64,000 bases of DNA from an uncultured Clostridia bacterium (GCA_946186665.1 CAMHOE010000010.1:1-64000), one strand, 5' to 3'. Counted from the first letter of the stretch, positions 8,082 through 17,648 are shown. Numbers and translations: made by a program. The notes: generated by a model from the letters alone, not told the origin.

Positions 8082-9401
8082 TCAAGGCAGTTCAAAACGG
8101 AAGTTACCTTCGTCATCTGCTACGAATTTAAGAGTCTTGATATACTTGTTGTAGAAGTTGTCCATTTCAGTTTGTTCAGCAGTTATTTTTGCTTCGTCAT
8201 ATATTTTGGCAACAAGCTTTTTACCGTTGTACTGCATAAGGGACGGAAGGTATTTTTTCAGCATCCTGAAAAGTACAAATTTCTTGAACTCATCTATCTT
8301 TCCGGTGCCGAAATCATCAATAGCACAATAAAATATTTCATGCATAGAAAGGGTCTTTTTGATGGCATCGCTGACTTTTGAATATTCAAACATCATAAGA
8401 AAATGTGCATTGGGCAGGGAAGAGATAAGTCCCCAATAATCGGAGTCACTGGAAAACAGAATGAATGAAGATATCCTGTTCTGATAATGCTCCATACATA
8501 CCTCTGCTGTCATTTTTATATCCACAAGACTCTTAGCTTCTTTTACGCGTTCTACCATGATATGCTCTACAGGCAGTGTAACAAATTTTTCAATAAGATC
8601 CCAGCCGGGATTAGTGTGAATATCGTCAAATAGTATTATCTTCTGTATTTTAGCGATCTCAAAACGGTTCAGCCCTGCTATAACGCTGCAAAGCTTGTAA
8701 GGATTGGAGTTTTCACAGTCAACAACTATTTCTACACTATCAGTATCATTTATGAATTGATAAATTTTTTCTTTTATATCTTCATCTGCTTCCCTGTAGT
8801 TTGACTTTGTAATATAGCTGTCATTATGAAGTCTGTAAACTATCGTAAAAAATCTTACATCGTCAAACAGCATACCGCCGCAGTTATATGGCTCCCAGTG
8901 TATATATTGTTGAAACGGATAAAATTCTCTGTTTGCCATATATTTTGCAAATTCGCCCTTGATAACTTTTTCCTGAGTGAAGCGAGGGATGATAAAAAGG
9001 TCTTTTATATAATTCCAGTTGGCATATTCAGGGAAGAGGTTCTTACATCTGTTAATATTATCACTGATGTATTTGTTAATGGTTTCCATATATTTAGAGG
9101 AGCTGCCGTTGCTTTTAATAATTTTGATACCCCATTCTTCAAGAGTTAAAATATTTTTAGTATCAAACCAATCAAGCTTGTCTATGTTTGTAAGGTTGTT
9201 TTTCATTTCAATATCAGTTTTTTTGAAATTCATCATAAGAGCTGTTCGCAGCTTGCAAAGGTACCGTATTATCCTGCAATTCTGATTTTCGTTAAGCTCA
9301 TCTATCAGATCAAGATTTTCCTCTCCAATCTGTTTTACTATATTCATACGAATACCTATCATAAAAGCAACTGTTGTTACAATGTTTTTTGTATAAGCCA
9401 T
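8082..9401 (-). CDS. NYN-domain (PIN-like) putative ribonuclease
   Basis: This 439-residue soluble protein shows NYN/PIN-like catalytic signatures in its middle: VVDCENSNP (D228, E230, N231), KSLVDIKM (D294) and FSSDSDYWGLI (D319, D321). These fit the acidic metal-binding residues of NYN nucleases such as LabA/YacP relatives. The first 220 residues and the last 100 match nothing I recognise. AAAGGAGGCAG precedes the ATG. It is convergent with the ribosomal operon and not obviously co-transcribed with the ferredoxin upstream, which has its own terminator. RNA processing or decay is inferred from the fold only. Confidence 0.65.
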   Translation of the reverse strand: MAYTKNIVTTVAFMIGIRMNIVKQIGEENLDLIDELNENQNCRIIRYLCKLRTALMMNFKKTDIEMKNNLTNIDKLDWFDTKNILTLEEWGIKIIKSNGSSSKYMETINKYISDNINRCKNLFPEYANWNYIKDLFIIPRFTQEKVIKGEFAKYMANREFYPFQQYIHWEPYNCGGMLFDDVRFFTIVYRLHNDSYITKSNYREADEDIKEKIYQFINDTDSVEIVVDCENSNPYKLCSVIAGLNRFEIAKIQKIILFDDIHTNPGWDLIEKFVTLPVEHIMVERVKEAKSLVDIKMTAEVCMEHYQNRISSFILFSSDSDYWGLISSLPNAHFLMMFEYSKVSDAIKKTLSMHEIFYCAIDDFGTGKIDEFKKFVLFRMLKKYLPSLMQYNGKKLVAKIYDEAKITAEQTEMDNFYNKYIKTLKFVADDEGNFRFELP

Positions 9402-9435
9402 AAACTGCCTCCTTTATATATTTATCTGACTGTTT

Positions 9436-9473
9436 GAAAAAATGACCCGGTATGCCCAAAAACATACCGGGTC
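9436..9473 (-). terminator. Terminator of the ferredoxin gene
   Basis: An 11-bp perfect stem (9444-9454 with 9463-9473) has an ATTTTTT tail on the minus strand. Confidence 0.9.
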
Positions 9474-9489
9474 GTAAGATGTTGATATA

Positions 9490-9660
9490 TTAGCCCTCCT
9501 GAGGAGCACCTACGGGACAGACACCAGCGCAAGCACCGCAATCGAGACAAGCGTCAGCATCTATTTCATACTTGCCGTCGCCCTCAGAAATTGCGCCTGC
9601 GGGACATTCACCAGCACAAGCACCACAAGAAATGCATTCATCAGAAATTTTGTAAGCCAT
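9490..9660 (-). CDS. 2[4Fe-4S] ferredoxin
   Basis: This 56-residue clostridial-type ferredoxin has two CxxCxxCxxxCP clusters (CISCGACAGECP and CLDCGACAGVCP). It carries low-potential electrons and would be a partner of the HydABC hydrogenase at 57.9-62.1 kb. AAAGGAGG 8 nt before the ATG at 9660 decides the start; the longer in-frame ATG adds 15 non-conserved residues. It is monocistronic with its own terminator. Confidence 0.96.
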   Translation of the reverse strand: MAYKISDECISCGACAGECPAGAISEGDGKYEIDADACLDCGACAGVCPVGAPQEG

Positions 9661-9916
9661 AGTATAGCCTCCTTTATATTTGATGAGACAATTATAGCAT
9701 AACAACTCGGAAAAATCAATAGTAGTTACGACTTTTTAATTCCATTTTTGCACAATTTTACAAAGATCATATCTGGCAATTTTAACAGCTTAAACATATA
9801 CTTATCCTATACTGAAAGTTAATTGTTATGAAATAATCAGAAATAAAGAGAAAATCGAAGAAATAAAGAGTATCCACATGATAAGATAATTAAAAACATA
9901 TTATTCTGACTTTTAC

Positions 9917-9977
9917 TGACTTTGACCTTTTCTGACTATCAGTATATAATAAGCTTACAAGGTCAAAGAAAGTCAAA
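9917..9977 (+). promoter_or_regulatory. CtsR-controlled promoter of the ctsR operon
   Basis: TTGACC (9922-9927), a 17-nt spacer and TATAAT (9945-9950) form the promoter. A direct heptad repeat GGTCAAA-GAA-AGTCAAA (9961-9977) matches the CtsR box and covers the expected start of transcription. An inverted copy of the same heptad (TTTGACC, 9921-9927) overlaps the -35. The 200 bases to the left (9706-9916) are AT-rich with no gene seen. Confidence 0.9.
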
Positions 9978-10017
9978 GACAAAACAAAAAAGAGTTCAAA
10001 AAACGGATGTGATAACA

Positions 10018-10185
10018 ATGAAGCTTAAAGACAAGGCAGCGTACATTCTTCTAAGAGTTTTGACAAACCGATACATTATGCTATATCTGCAACAACAGAA
10101 ACAACTGCCGAAGGGTGCAGTTAAGTGGGGTGATAAGTATGAAAATGAGCGATATGGTGGCACAGTACATTATCAGGATGCTTGA
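10018..10185 (+). CDS. Possible leader ORF overlapping ctsR
   Basis: A 55-codon ORF (MKLKDKAAYILLRVLTNRY...) starts 121 nt before the ctsR start and overlaps its first 47 nt in another frame. Its ribosome site is weak (GGATGTG). It has no recognisable domain. It may be chance or a coupling leader. Confidence 0.25.
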   Translation: MKLKDKAAYILLRVLTNRYIMLYLQQQKQLPKGAVKWGDKYENERYGGTVHYQDA

Positions 10186-10600
10186 TGAATGTGACGGCAA
10201 TGCGGAAATAAAGCGCAATGAGCTTGCAAACGATCTTGGATGCGTGCCAAGTCAGATCAACTACGTTATTACGTCACGTTTCACGCCTGAACAGGGTTAT
10301 ATTGTAGAGAGCAGGCGAGGCGGCGGTGGATATATAAGGATAACGAGAGTCACAACGGACAGACGGGTAGCAATCATGCACATAGTCAATTCCATTGGCG
10401 GAAGCATTTCTCTGTCTGCTGCAAGCACAATACTTGACAACATGGTGTTACAGCAGATGATATCCGACCATGACAGGCTTCTTATCATGTCAGCACTTTC
10501 CGATAAAGCATATGCAGCTGTTCCTCAGGAACTGCGGGATCCGCTGCGGGCAGCAGTGATGAAGAATATGCTGATGACGTTAGTTGTTCTGCAAAACTGA
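10139..10600 (+). CDS. ctsR: Transcriptional repressor CtsR
   Basis: CtsR represses class III heat-shock genes (clpC, clpP, clpE) and is inactivated by heat and through the McsB/ClpC system. The winged-helix domain is visible from residue 1 with VPSQINYVITSRFTPEQGYIVESRRGGGGYIRI, including the glycine-rich wing that senses temperature. The 153-residue length fits. The start at 10139 is chosen because the family begins MKMSDMVAQYI-like. It is first in ctsR-mcsA-mcsB-clpC. Confidence 0.96.
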   Translation: MKMSDMVAQYIIRMLDECDGNAEIKRNELANDLGCVPSQINYVITSRFTPEQGYIVESRRGGGGYIRITRVTTDRRVAIMHIVNSIGGSISLSAASTILDNMVLQQMISDHDRLLIMSALSDKAYAAVPQELRDPLRAAVMKNMLMTLVVLQN

Positions 10601-10643
10601 ACATTAGAAAACAAATCTAAAACTAAAAATGGAGGTAATACTT

Positions 10644-11162
10644 ATGTTATGTCAGTCATGCGAAAAGAAACAGGCAAACACTCATATAAAAACAATTCTT
10701 AACGGAGAGCTGAAAGAATACGATCTTTGCAGCGAATGTGCAAAGAAGCTTGGATACGGTTCAGTATTCGGCGGATTTGGTTTTGATCTGGATAAGCTGT
10801 TCGGCAGCTTTATGGATGGTATTGCCGCCCCGAAAACCAAGAAACGCTGTCAGTGCTGCGGCAGCAGCTTTGAGGATATTGCAAAATCAGGCAAGGTAGG
10901 ATGTGCGGAATGTTATGACACCTTCTATGAAGAATTGCTTCCCTCTGTGCAGCGGATACATGGAAGGACCTCACACATGGGCAAGCTTGCACATTCGGCT
11001 GGCACTGAGGTAAAGCTCAAAAATGAAATAGCAAAATGCCGCGCTGAACTTGAGCAGGCAATAAAGGCTCAGGAGTTTGAAAGAGCTGCGGAGCTGAGGG
11101 ACAAGATCATAGAGCTTGAAAAAAACTCAGCTGCAAATGCGGATAAAAACGGAAAGGAGTGA
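10644..11162 (+). CDS. mcsA: McsA, zinc-binding activator of McsB
   Basis: McsA activates the arginine kinase McsB and binds metals through CxxC pairs. Four pairs are visible in the N-terminal half: CQSC, CSEC, CQCC and CAEC. The C-terminal half is a UVR domain (KAQEFERAAELRDKIIELE), the ClpC/McsB interaction module. GGAGG 8 nt before the ATG at 10644 sets the start; an in-frame ATG 15 nt upstream overlaps the ribosome site. The stop lies just before mcsB. Confidence 0.95.
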   Translation: MLCQSCEKKQANTHIKTILNGELKEYDLCSECAKKLGYGSVFGGFGFDLDKLFGSFMDGIAAPKTKKRCQCCGSSFEDIAKSGKVGCAECYDTFYEELLPSVQRIHGRTSHMGKLAHSAGTEVKLKNEIAKCRAELEQAIKAQEFERAAELRDKIIELEKNSAANADKNGKE

Positions 11163-11167
11163 GCACT

Positions 11168-12247
11168 ATGTCAGTAAACAAATACAGCGACCTTAAAAAC
11201 GTAAATGATGTAGTAATAAGCACAAGGATAAGATTTGCAAGAAATCTCAGGGAGTTTCCCTTTCCATGCAGGCTCAGTGATGAAAACAAGCGAAAAGTCT
11301 CTTCCATAGTCAAGGAGGCTGTGCTTGATGGTCATTCGGCAATTGCCCATAGATTCAGATATATTCAGATGTCAGAGCTTACACAGGAAGAAGCGGTATC
11401 CCTTGTTGAAAGGCATCTTGTCAGTCCTGAGTTTATATCCGACAGACAGGGTAGAGGACTTCTTCTCCTCGACGATGAATCCGTCAGCATTATGATAAAT
11501 GAAGAGGATCACGTAAGGATACAGGTAATAGGCTCAGGTATGAAGCTTGATGAACTGTACGATCTTGCTGATAAGATAGATACACTTCTCGACGAACAGC
11601 TGAACTTCGCTTTCAATGAAAAATTAGGATATCTTACACAGTGTCCTACAAACATAGGTACAGGAATGAGAGCTTCACTGATGCTTCATCTTCCTGCGCT
11701 GAAGGAAAGCGGAGCCATGAACAAGATAAGCGCATCTCTTTCAAAGCTTGGACTGGCACTGAGAGGACTTTACGGCGAGGGAACAGAACCCAGCGGAGCA
11801 ATATATCAGCTTTCAAATCAGGTGACTCTCGGAATAACCGAAAAAGAAGCGATCAAAAATCTTCGTGATATTGCCTGCCAGCTTGTTACACAGGAACGCA
11901 ATGCAAGAGAGACTCTCTCACACAATATAAATGTGCTTGACAGTATTTACCGTTCCTACGGACTTTTACTGTATTCAAGGCTTATGAGCAACAACGAGTG
12001 TATGAAGCTGCTTTCAAATGTCCGCTTCGGCGTAGAGATGGGGTTGTTTGAGAATATCGACTTTGACACTGTTAACCGTCTTATAATCGAGATTCAGCCT
12101 GCGACTCTTATGAAGAACATCGGCAAAAAGCTTTCGGCTCAGGAGAGAGATCATATCAGAGCAGAGCTTGTACGTACTGCCCTGATACAGCCAAAGATCC
12201 CTGCAAGTCATAGGATCGAAAAACAAAGCACAGAAAATAGAGAATAA
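11168..12247 (+). CDS. mcsB: Protein arginine kinase McsB
   Basis: McsB phosphorylates arginines on damaged proteins, marking them for ClpCP, and releases CtsR. It is homologous to guanido kinases. Visible signatures are VISTRIRFARNLREFPF for nucleotide binding, the CPTNIGTGMRASLMLHLPAL guanido-kinase motif including the catalytic Cys, and GEGTEPSGAIYQLSNQ. The length of 359 is typical. AAGGAG before ATG 11168 decides the start over a GTG 9 nt upstream. The gene follows mcsA after 5 nt. Confidence 0.97.
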   Translation: MSVNKYSDLKNVNDVVISTRIRFARNLREFPFPCRLSDENKRKVSSIVKEAVLDGHSAIAHRFRYIQMSELTQEEAVSLVERHLVSPEFISDRQGRGLLLLDDESVSIMINEEDHVRIQVIGSGMKLDELYDLADKIDTLLDEQLNFAFNEKLGYLTQCPTNIGTGMRASLMLHLPALKESGAMNKISASLSKLGLALRGLYGEGTEPSGAIYQLSNQVTLGITEKEAIKNLRDIACQLVTQERNARETLSHNINVLDSIYRSYGLLLYSRLMSNNECMKLLSNVRFGVEMGLFENIDFDTVNRLIIEIQPATLMKNIGKKLSAQERDHIRAELVRTALIQPKIPASHRIEKQSTENRE

Positions 12248-12329
12248 TGGTCGGTAGTTTTAATAAAACGATCAGACCTTAAACAAAGAACAAGAGGAAA
12301 ACGGGTAAAGAACACATGGAGGTGTTATT

Positions 12330-14792
12330 ATGTATAAATTCAACGGTTTTACAGAAAAAGCAAACAACGCTATCAACCTTGCAATAGAGTCCGCAGAACA
12401 GTTCGGACATACCTACGTGGGCAGTGAACACATCCTGCTCGGACTTCTCAGAAATAATGACGGTGCCGCCTTTACAGTGCTTGATAAATGCGGCGCATCC
12501 GAGGAAGAGCTTACTGAACTTATCAAAAAGGGAATAGGCACAGGGGAGCCAACAAAGCTTTCTCCTGAGGATTTCACTCCAAGAACAAAGCGTGTACTCC
12601 AGACAGCAATGATGCAGGCGGCTCAGATGGGTCATAACTATGTGGGTACGGAGCATATTCTCATAGCTGTTATTTCCGATGCCGACAGCTATGCTGTGAG
12701 ATTTTTCGGCAAAATGAATGTTCGTGTATCGGATATTGTCAATGCTTTGAAGGATACTCTTGGAGGAAGCGGTTCAGAAAGCGAGTACATCTCCGGTGAA
12801 CCCGACAGCAAGAGAAGCTCAGGCGGCAGTACAAAGATGCTTGATAAGTTTGGCAGAGATCTTACAGATATCGCTTCAAAGGGCGGTATTGATCCGGTTA
12901 TCGGCAGACAGGAAGAGATCGACAGAGTTATCCAGATACTCTCACGCCGTACCAAGAATAACCCGTGCCTTATCGGCGAACCGGGCGTAGGTAAGACAGC
13001 CGTTGCAGAAGGTCTTGCACTGAAAATAGTTTCGGGTGATGTTCCAGAACCGCTTAAAGATAAGCGTATCGTTGCCCTTGACCTTACAAGTATGATAGCA
13101 GGCACGAAGTACAGAGGAGATTTTGAGGACAGAATAAGCAATGCTATAGACGAGGTCAAAAAGTCCGGTAATGTCATACTTTTTATTGACGAGCTTCATA
13201 CGATAATAGGAGCAGGTTCGGCAGAGGGTTCTGCGGATACTGCCAATATTTTAAAGCCTTCTCTTGCAAGAGGAGATTTTCAGGTCATTGGCGCAACTAC
13301 AATAAACGAGTACAGAAAGTATATTGAGAAGGACGCCGCACTTGAAAGACGTTTCCAGCCGGTAACTGTAGGAGAGCCTACAGAAGATGAAGCCGTTGAG
13401 ATACTCAAAGGACTCAGAGACAGATACGAGGCACATCATAAGGTAAAGATCAGTGACGAAGCTATAGACGCAGCCGTAAAGCTTTCATCACGGTATATCG
13501 CAGACAGATTTCTGCCGGACAAAGCAATAGATCTTATTGATGAAGCAGCGTCCCGTGTTCGTCTGAGAGCATACACTGCCCCTGACGATCTTCAGGAAAC
13601 AGAAAACCGCATAAAGGCACTTGAACAGGAAAAGGCAGAAGCAGTGAACACTCAGGACTTTGAACGTGCTGCAAAGCTCCGTGACGAGGAGAAGCAGCTC
13701 AAAGAAGAGCTTGAAAACAAAAAGAAGCAGTGGCAGGAAAAAAATGAGCAGAGAAACGGAGAGGTAAGTGCAGAGGATATCGCAGAGATCGTATCTTCAT
13801 GGACAGGAGTTCCTGTTGTGCAGCTTACTCAGGAAGAGAGCCAGAGACTTCTGAAATTAGAGGATATCCTGCACGAAAGGATAATCGGACAGGATGAAGC
13901 TGTGTCAGCTGTATCAAGAGCCATCAGACGCGGCAGAGTCGGACTTAAAGACCCGAATCGTCCCGTAGGTTCGTTTATCTTCTCAGGTCCCACAGGTGTT
14001 GGTAAAACAGAGCTTTGCAAAGCTCTTGCACAGGCAATGTTCGGTGATGAAAACGCAATGATACGTTTTGATATGTCGGAGTTTATGGAAAAGCATACGG
14101 TGTCAAAGCTCATCGGTTCACCTCCGGGTTACGTAGGATATGACGAGGGCGGACAGCTCACAGAGAGTGTACGCAGACATCCATATTCTGTACTTCTCTT
14201 TGACGAGATAGAAAAGGCTCATCCTGATGTATTCAATATGCTCCTCCAGATACTCGATGACGGCAGACTGACGGATTCACAGGGACGTCATGTAAACTTC
14301 CGTAATACCATTATCATTATGACCTCAAACGTAGGTGCAAGGATGATAACTGAAAAGCAGAAGAACCTTGGATTTTTCGGCGGCGAAGAATCAAAGGAGA
14401 ATGATAATGTAAAGATCAGGGAGTCGGTGCTGTCCGAGCTTAAGCAGGTGTTCAAGCCGGAGTTTTTGAACAGAGTAGACGATATTATAGTGTTCAACAA
14501 GCTTACAAGTGATGATATCTGCAAGATAGCAGAAAATCTTCTTGTATCCCTGAAGGGTCGTCTTGTGGATATCGGAGTAGAGGCAGAGTTTTCTGATGAT
14601 GCTATAAAGGCTGTGGCTGATGCAGGCTTTGACGATATCTACGGCGCAAGACCCTTGAAAAGAGCTATACAGACCCATATAGAGGACGCAATCTCTGAAA
14701 AGCTGCTTGACGGCAGCATAAAGGCAGGCGAAAAAGTGTTCTGCACCTACAAAGACGGCAAGTACGTTTTTGAAAGCGAGGAGTTAAAATAA
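12330..14792 (+). CDS. clpC: ATP-dependent Clp protease ATPase subunit ClpC
   Basis: ClpC is an AAA+ unfoldase that feeds ClpP and recognises arginine-phosphorylated proteins. The 820-residue protein has two N-terminal Clp repeats (1-145), the first AAA module with Walker A GEPGVGKTAVAEG near 215 and Walker B near 279, and a middle UVR segment (TQDFERAAKLRDEEKQL near 440) that binds McsA/McsB. The second AAA module has GPTGVGKTELCKA near 552, and ClpB-type D2 follows. GGAGGTG precedes the ATG. It closes the CtsR operon; ispF follows with no gap. Confidence 0.97.
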   Translation: MYKFNGFTEKANNAINLAIESAEQFGHTYVGSEHILLGLLRNNDGAAFTVLDKCGASEEELTELIKKGIGTGEPTKLSPEDFTPRTKRVLQTAMMQAAQMGHNYVGTEHILIAVISDADSYAVRFFGKMNVRVSDIVNALKDTLGGSGSESEYISGEPDSKRSSGGSTKMLDKFGRDLTDIASKGGIDPVIGRQEEIDRVIQILSRRTKNNPCLIGEPGVGKTAVAEGLALKIVSGDVPEPLKDKRIVALDLTSMIAGTKYRGDFEDRISNAIDEVKKSGNVILFIDELHTIIGAGSAEGSADTANILKPSLARGDFQVIGATTINEYRKYIEKDAALERRFQPVTVGEPTEDEAVEILKGLRDRYEAHHKVKISDEAIDAAVKLSSRYIADRFLPDKAIDLIDEAASRVRLRAYTAPDDLQETENRIKALEQEKAEAVNTQDFERAAKLRDEEKQLKEELENKKKQWQEKNEQRNGEVSAEDIAEIVSSWTGVPVVQLTQEESQRLLKLEDILHERIIGQDEAVSAVSRAIRRGRVGLKDPNRPVGSFIFSGPTGVGKTELCKALAQAMFGDENAMIRFDMSEFMEKHTVSKLIGSPPGYVGYDEGGQLTESVRRHPYSVLLFDEIEKAHPDVFNMLLQILDDGRLTDSQGRHVNFRNTIIIMTSNVGARMITEKQKNLGFFGGEESKENDNVKIRESVLSELKQVFKPEFLNRVDDIIVFNKLTSDDICKIAENLLVSLKGRLVDIGVEAEFSDDAIKAVADAGFDDIYGARPLKRAIQTHIEDAISEKLLDGSIKAGEKVFCTYKDGKYVFESEELK

Positions 14793-15272
14793 ATGGATAT
14801 AAGAACAGGTCACGGCTATGATGTGCATAAGCTTACAGAGAACAGAAAGCTCATTATCGGCGGCATAGAGATTCCCTATGAAAAGGGGCTTTTAGGACAC
14901 TCGGATGCTGATGTACTGACACACGCCATAATGGATTCACTTTTAGGAGCGGCGGCACTGGGGGATATAGGAACGCATTTTCCTGACAATGACCCTGCCT
15001 ACAGCGGCGCAGACAGCATAGAGCTTCTTAAGAAGGTGTGCGTTCTGATAAAGGAAAGCGGTTACACCATATCCAATATAGATGCTACGGTTATCGCGCA
15101 GCAGCCTAAGCTGAAACCATATATTGAAGCTATGCGCAGTAAACTGTCAGATGTCATGCAGCTTCCCATTGATCGCATCAGTATAAAGGCTACTACAGAG
15201 GAACATCTGGGCTTTACCGGAAGGCTTGAAGGAATATCTGCGCATTGTGTTTCACTGATATATAAACAGTAA
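14793..15272 (+). CDS. ispF: 2-C-methyl-D-erythritol 2,4-cyclodiphosphate synthase
   Basis: IspF makes the cyclic diphosphate of the MEP isoprenoid pathway and needs Zn. It starts with the signature [11 protein letters not shown], which carries the metal ligands Asp and His. It contains [21 protein letters not shown] (split by function between metal and substrate loops), the [10 protein letters not shown] loop and the C-terminal [11 protein letters not shown]. The length of 159 is normal. Its ATG directly abuts the clpC stop and the ribosome site (GAGGAG) lies inside clpC, so it is likely coupled to clpC. Confidence 0.97.
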   Translation: MDIRTGHGYDVHKLTENRKLIIGGIEIPYEKGLLGHSDADVLTHAIMDSLLGAAALGDIGTHFPDNDPAYSGADSIELLKKVCVLIKESGYTISNIDATVIAQQPKLKPYIEAMRSKLSDVMQLPIDRISIKATTEEHLGFTGRLEGISAHCVSLIYKQ

Positions 15273-15373
15273 GGCTGATAATATTAAACAGTGTTTTGTA
15301 TGCAAAAAAAACTCTCAATCTGACAAAAAGTGTGCTATAATAAGCTTGAGAAAAACTTGCAGGGGTTGATAAC

Positions 15374-16147
15374 ATGACGGGTTACGAAAAAGCGGTCGCC
15401 TTATGGCGGAGCCGGAGCATTTTGAATGACGCTGAGCTTGCAGAAGCTTTAAACGGACACAGCATTGCATTTGCTTATCACTCAGGAAAGATCGAAAACG
15501 AGCATATTACTTACCATGACACAAGAGAGATTTTTGATCATGATGGTGTAACCTCCTACACCGGTGATTTGAGAACGCTTTTTGAGATAAGAAACGCAAA
15601 GAGTGCTTATGAACTGTTCCTGATATCTTTCAAAGAAAGGCGAACTATAGATGAGAGTCTTATCAAAGAATTTCAGTTCAGGCTCACTGAAAACACCTAT
15701 AACACCCGTCGGTATCGATTAGGTGAGCGTCCGGGGGAGTATAAGCGTCACGATTATGTGACAGGAAAAGAAGAGATAGGCGCAGCTCCTGAGGATGTAG
15801 CCGAGGAAATGTCAGAACTGCTTGATGAGCTGCAAGATATATCAGATGATAAAGCACTTACCGCAGCAGCATATTTTCATGCAAAGTTTGAAAATATACA
15901 TCCCTTTGCTGACGGTAACGGACGAACCGGTCGGCTGCTTATGAATTATTTTCTTATCCTTCACTACCATCCTCCGATCATTATTCACGAAGAAGATCGC
16001 CGCAGTTATTTTGAGGCATTGGAGGCATGGGACAGCTTACAGGATCTTGCCCCATTGATAGCTTTTCTGAAAGAGCAAACGGCAAAAACATGGCAAAAGC
16101 AGATCGAGCGGTCGGAGAAGAAAAACCATTTGAAAAACAAAACATAA
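15374..16147 (+). CDS. Fic family protein with N-terminal inhibitory motif
   Basis: Fic proteins transfer AMP or other groups to target proteins. The core motif HPFADGNGRTGR is complete at about residues 175-186, with the catalytic His and the anion-binding loop. Residues 37-42 read SGKIEN, matching the inhibitory (S/T)xxxE(G/N) helix within the same polypeptide, so this is predicted to be a self-inhibited class II Fic protein rather than a toxin needing a separate antitoxin. No antitoxin gene is adjacent. A TATAAT at 15336-15341 suggests its own promoter. The target is unknown. Confidence 0.9.
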   Translation: MTGYEKAVALWRSRSILNDAELAEALNGHSIAFAYHSGKIENEHITYHDTREIFDHDGVTSYTGDLRTLFEIRNAKSAYELFLISFKERRTIDESLIKEFQFRLTENTYNTRRYRLGERPGEYKRHDYVTGKEEIGAAPEDVAEEMSELLDELQDISDDKALTAAAYFHAKFENIHPFADGNGRTGRLLMNYFLILHYHPPIIIHEEDRRSYFEALEAWDSLQDLAPLIAFLKEQTAKTWQKQIERSEKKNHLKNKT

Positions 16148-16204
16148 AAATAAAAAAACAAACAGCAGGCATATCATCCTGATAAGGGTAATGTGCCTGC
16201 TGTT
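16147..16204 (-). terminator. Terminator of hisH-hisF
   Basis: An 11-bp perfect stem (16161-16171 with 16194-16204) has a T-rich tail on the minus strand. It sits 60 nt beyond the hisF stop. Confidence 0.8.
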
Positions 16205-16263
16205 GATATTTGTGTTATGATAGAAAACTTTCAGATTATTATTCAGCCTTACGGCAGTATATG

Positions 16264-17025
16264 TTATCTTCTGACGGGTATGTTTTTCTCATGCAGATAA
16301 TCTTTCAGTTCACCTATTGAAATTTCACCGAAATGGAACAGTGAAGCAGCCAATACTGCATCTGCTTTACCTGCGGTGAAGGCGTCATAGAAATGTTCAA
16401 GCTTACCTGCGCCGCCTGATGCAATAACAGGTATTCCGACATTTTCAGATACAGCTCTTGTCAGTTCAAGGTCATATCCGTTCTTTACTCCATCGCAGTC
16501 CATGCTTGTAAGAAGTATCTCTCCGGCTCCTCGTTTTTCTGCTTCAACAGCCCATTTCAGAACATCCTTTTCGGTATTTATCCTGCCGCCGTTTATATAT
16601 ACATCCCAACCGCTGTTATCATCGCGTCTTTTAGCGTCAATTGCAGTAACTACACATTGGCTGCCGAATTTATAAGCAGCTTCGTTGATTATCTCAGGTC
16701 TGTGTACAGCTGCGGAGTTTACAGAAACTTTATCAGCACCTGCGCGGAGTATCGCAGTAAAATCCTCCACCGTGCGTATGCCTCCGCCAACTGTAAAGGG
16801 GATGAATACGCTGTCTGCCACAGCCCTTACTATATCAACAATGATATTTCTTGCATCACTTGATGCTGTAATATCCAGAAGCACCAATTCATCTGCGCCT
16901 TCTCTGTCGTAAACTCTTGCACATTCCACAGGGTCGCCTGCGTCACGCAGGTTTACAAAGCTTGTGCCTTTTACAACTCTTCCGTCTTTCACATCCAGAC
17001 AGGGAATTATTCTTTTTGCGTACAT
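16264..17025 (-). CDS. hisF: Imidazole glycerol phosphate synthase, cyclase subunit
   Basis: HisF is the (beta/alpha)8-barrel cyclase that uses ammonia from HisH to make imidazole glycerol phosphate and AICAR in histidine synthesis. The protein begins [20 protein letters not shown], with the catalytic Asp. It has [12 protein letters not shown] and [16 protein letters not shown] with the second catalytic Asp, and [10 protein letters not shown] phosphate-binding. GGGAGG is 8 nt before ATG 17025; another ATG lies 6 nt further up and overlaps the hisH stop. The two subunits are encoded together and the other his genes are absent from the window. Confidence 0.97.
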   Translation of the reverse strand: MYAKRIIPCLDVKDGRVVKGTSFVNLRDAGDPVECARVYDREGADELVLLDITASSDARNIIVDIVRAVADSVFIPFTVGGGIRTVEDFTAILRAGADKVSVNSAAVHRPEIINEAAYKFGSQCVVTAIDAKRRDDNSGWDVYINGGRINTEKDVLKWAVEAEKRGAGEILLTSMDCDGVKNGYDLELTRAVSENVGIPVIASGGAGKLEHFYDAFTAGKADAVLAASLFHFGEISIGELKDYLHEKNIPVRR

Positions 17026-17030
17026 TGTCA

Positions 17031-17648
17031 TTACCTCCCTGTAAGCTCCACAAAATTATTAAGTATCTTCAATCCGATATTGCCGCTTTTTTCCGGATGA
17101 AACTGTGTTGCAAAAATATTATTATACTGTACTGCAACATCAAGCTCCGTTCCGTAGTGTGTTCTTGCGCTGACTATGCTCTCATCCTCTGCTTTGAGGA
17201 AATATGAATGTACAAAATAAACGTATGGTTCATCATCTATCCCCTTAAAGATACCGTCATGCTTTCTGATATCCAGAGAGTTCCAGCCCATATGTGGGAT
17301 CTTGAGTTCGCCGCCTTTATCAGGTATTTTAGTGATACTGCCTTTAAGCAGTCCCAGTCCCTTAACTCCGGGACTTTCATCACTTCCTTCAAAAAGCAGC
17401 TGCAAGCCAAGACAGATACCAAGAAACGGTTTACCTTCCCTGATAAATTCCTTAACAGCCTCAGCGGCACCTGAGCGTTCCATACAGTCCATAGCGTCCG
17501 CAAACGATCCTACGCCCGGAAGAATTGCTCCATCCGCACGGAGCAGTTCTTCTTTTTTATTAGTAATAATATTGTCACAGCCAATAAAATTAAGTGCCTT
17601 TACAACGCTTTGAAGATTTCCTGCGCCATAATCGATAACAGCGATCAT
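17031..17648 (-). CDS. hisH: Imidazole glycerol phosphate synthase, glutaminase subunit
   Basis: HisH is a class I glutamine amidotransferase that supplies ammonia to HisF. It begins [15 protein letters not shown]. It contains the nucleophile elbow [16 protein letters not shown], the PHMGWN motif, and the triad segment [10 protein letters not shown]. The length of 205 residues fits. Of three clustered ATGs, the one at 17648 has an AAGGG site at a workable distance. Confidence 0.96.
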   Translation of the reverse strand: MIAVIDYGAGNLQSVVKALNFIGCDNIITNKKEELLRADGAILPGVGSFADAMDCMERSGAAEAVKEFIREGKPFLGICLGLQLLFEGSDESPGVKGLGLLKGSITKIPDKGGELKIPHMGWNSLDIRKHDGIFKGIDDEPYVYFVHSYFLKAEDESIVSARTHYGTELDVAVQYNNIFATQFHPEKSGNIGLKILNNFVELTGR

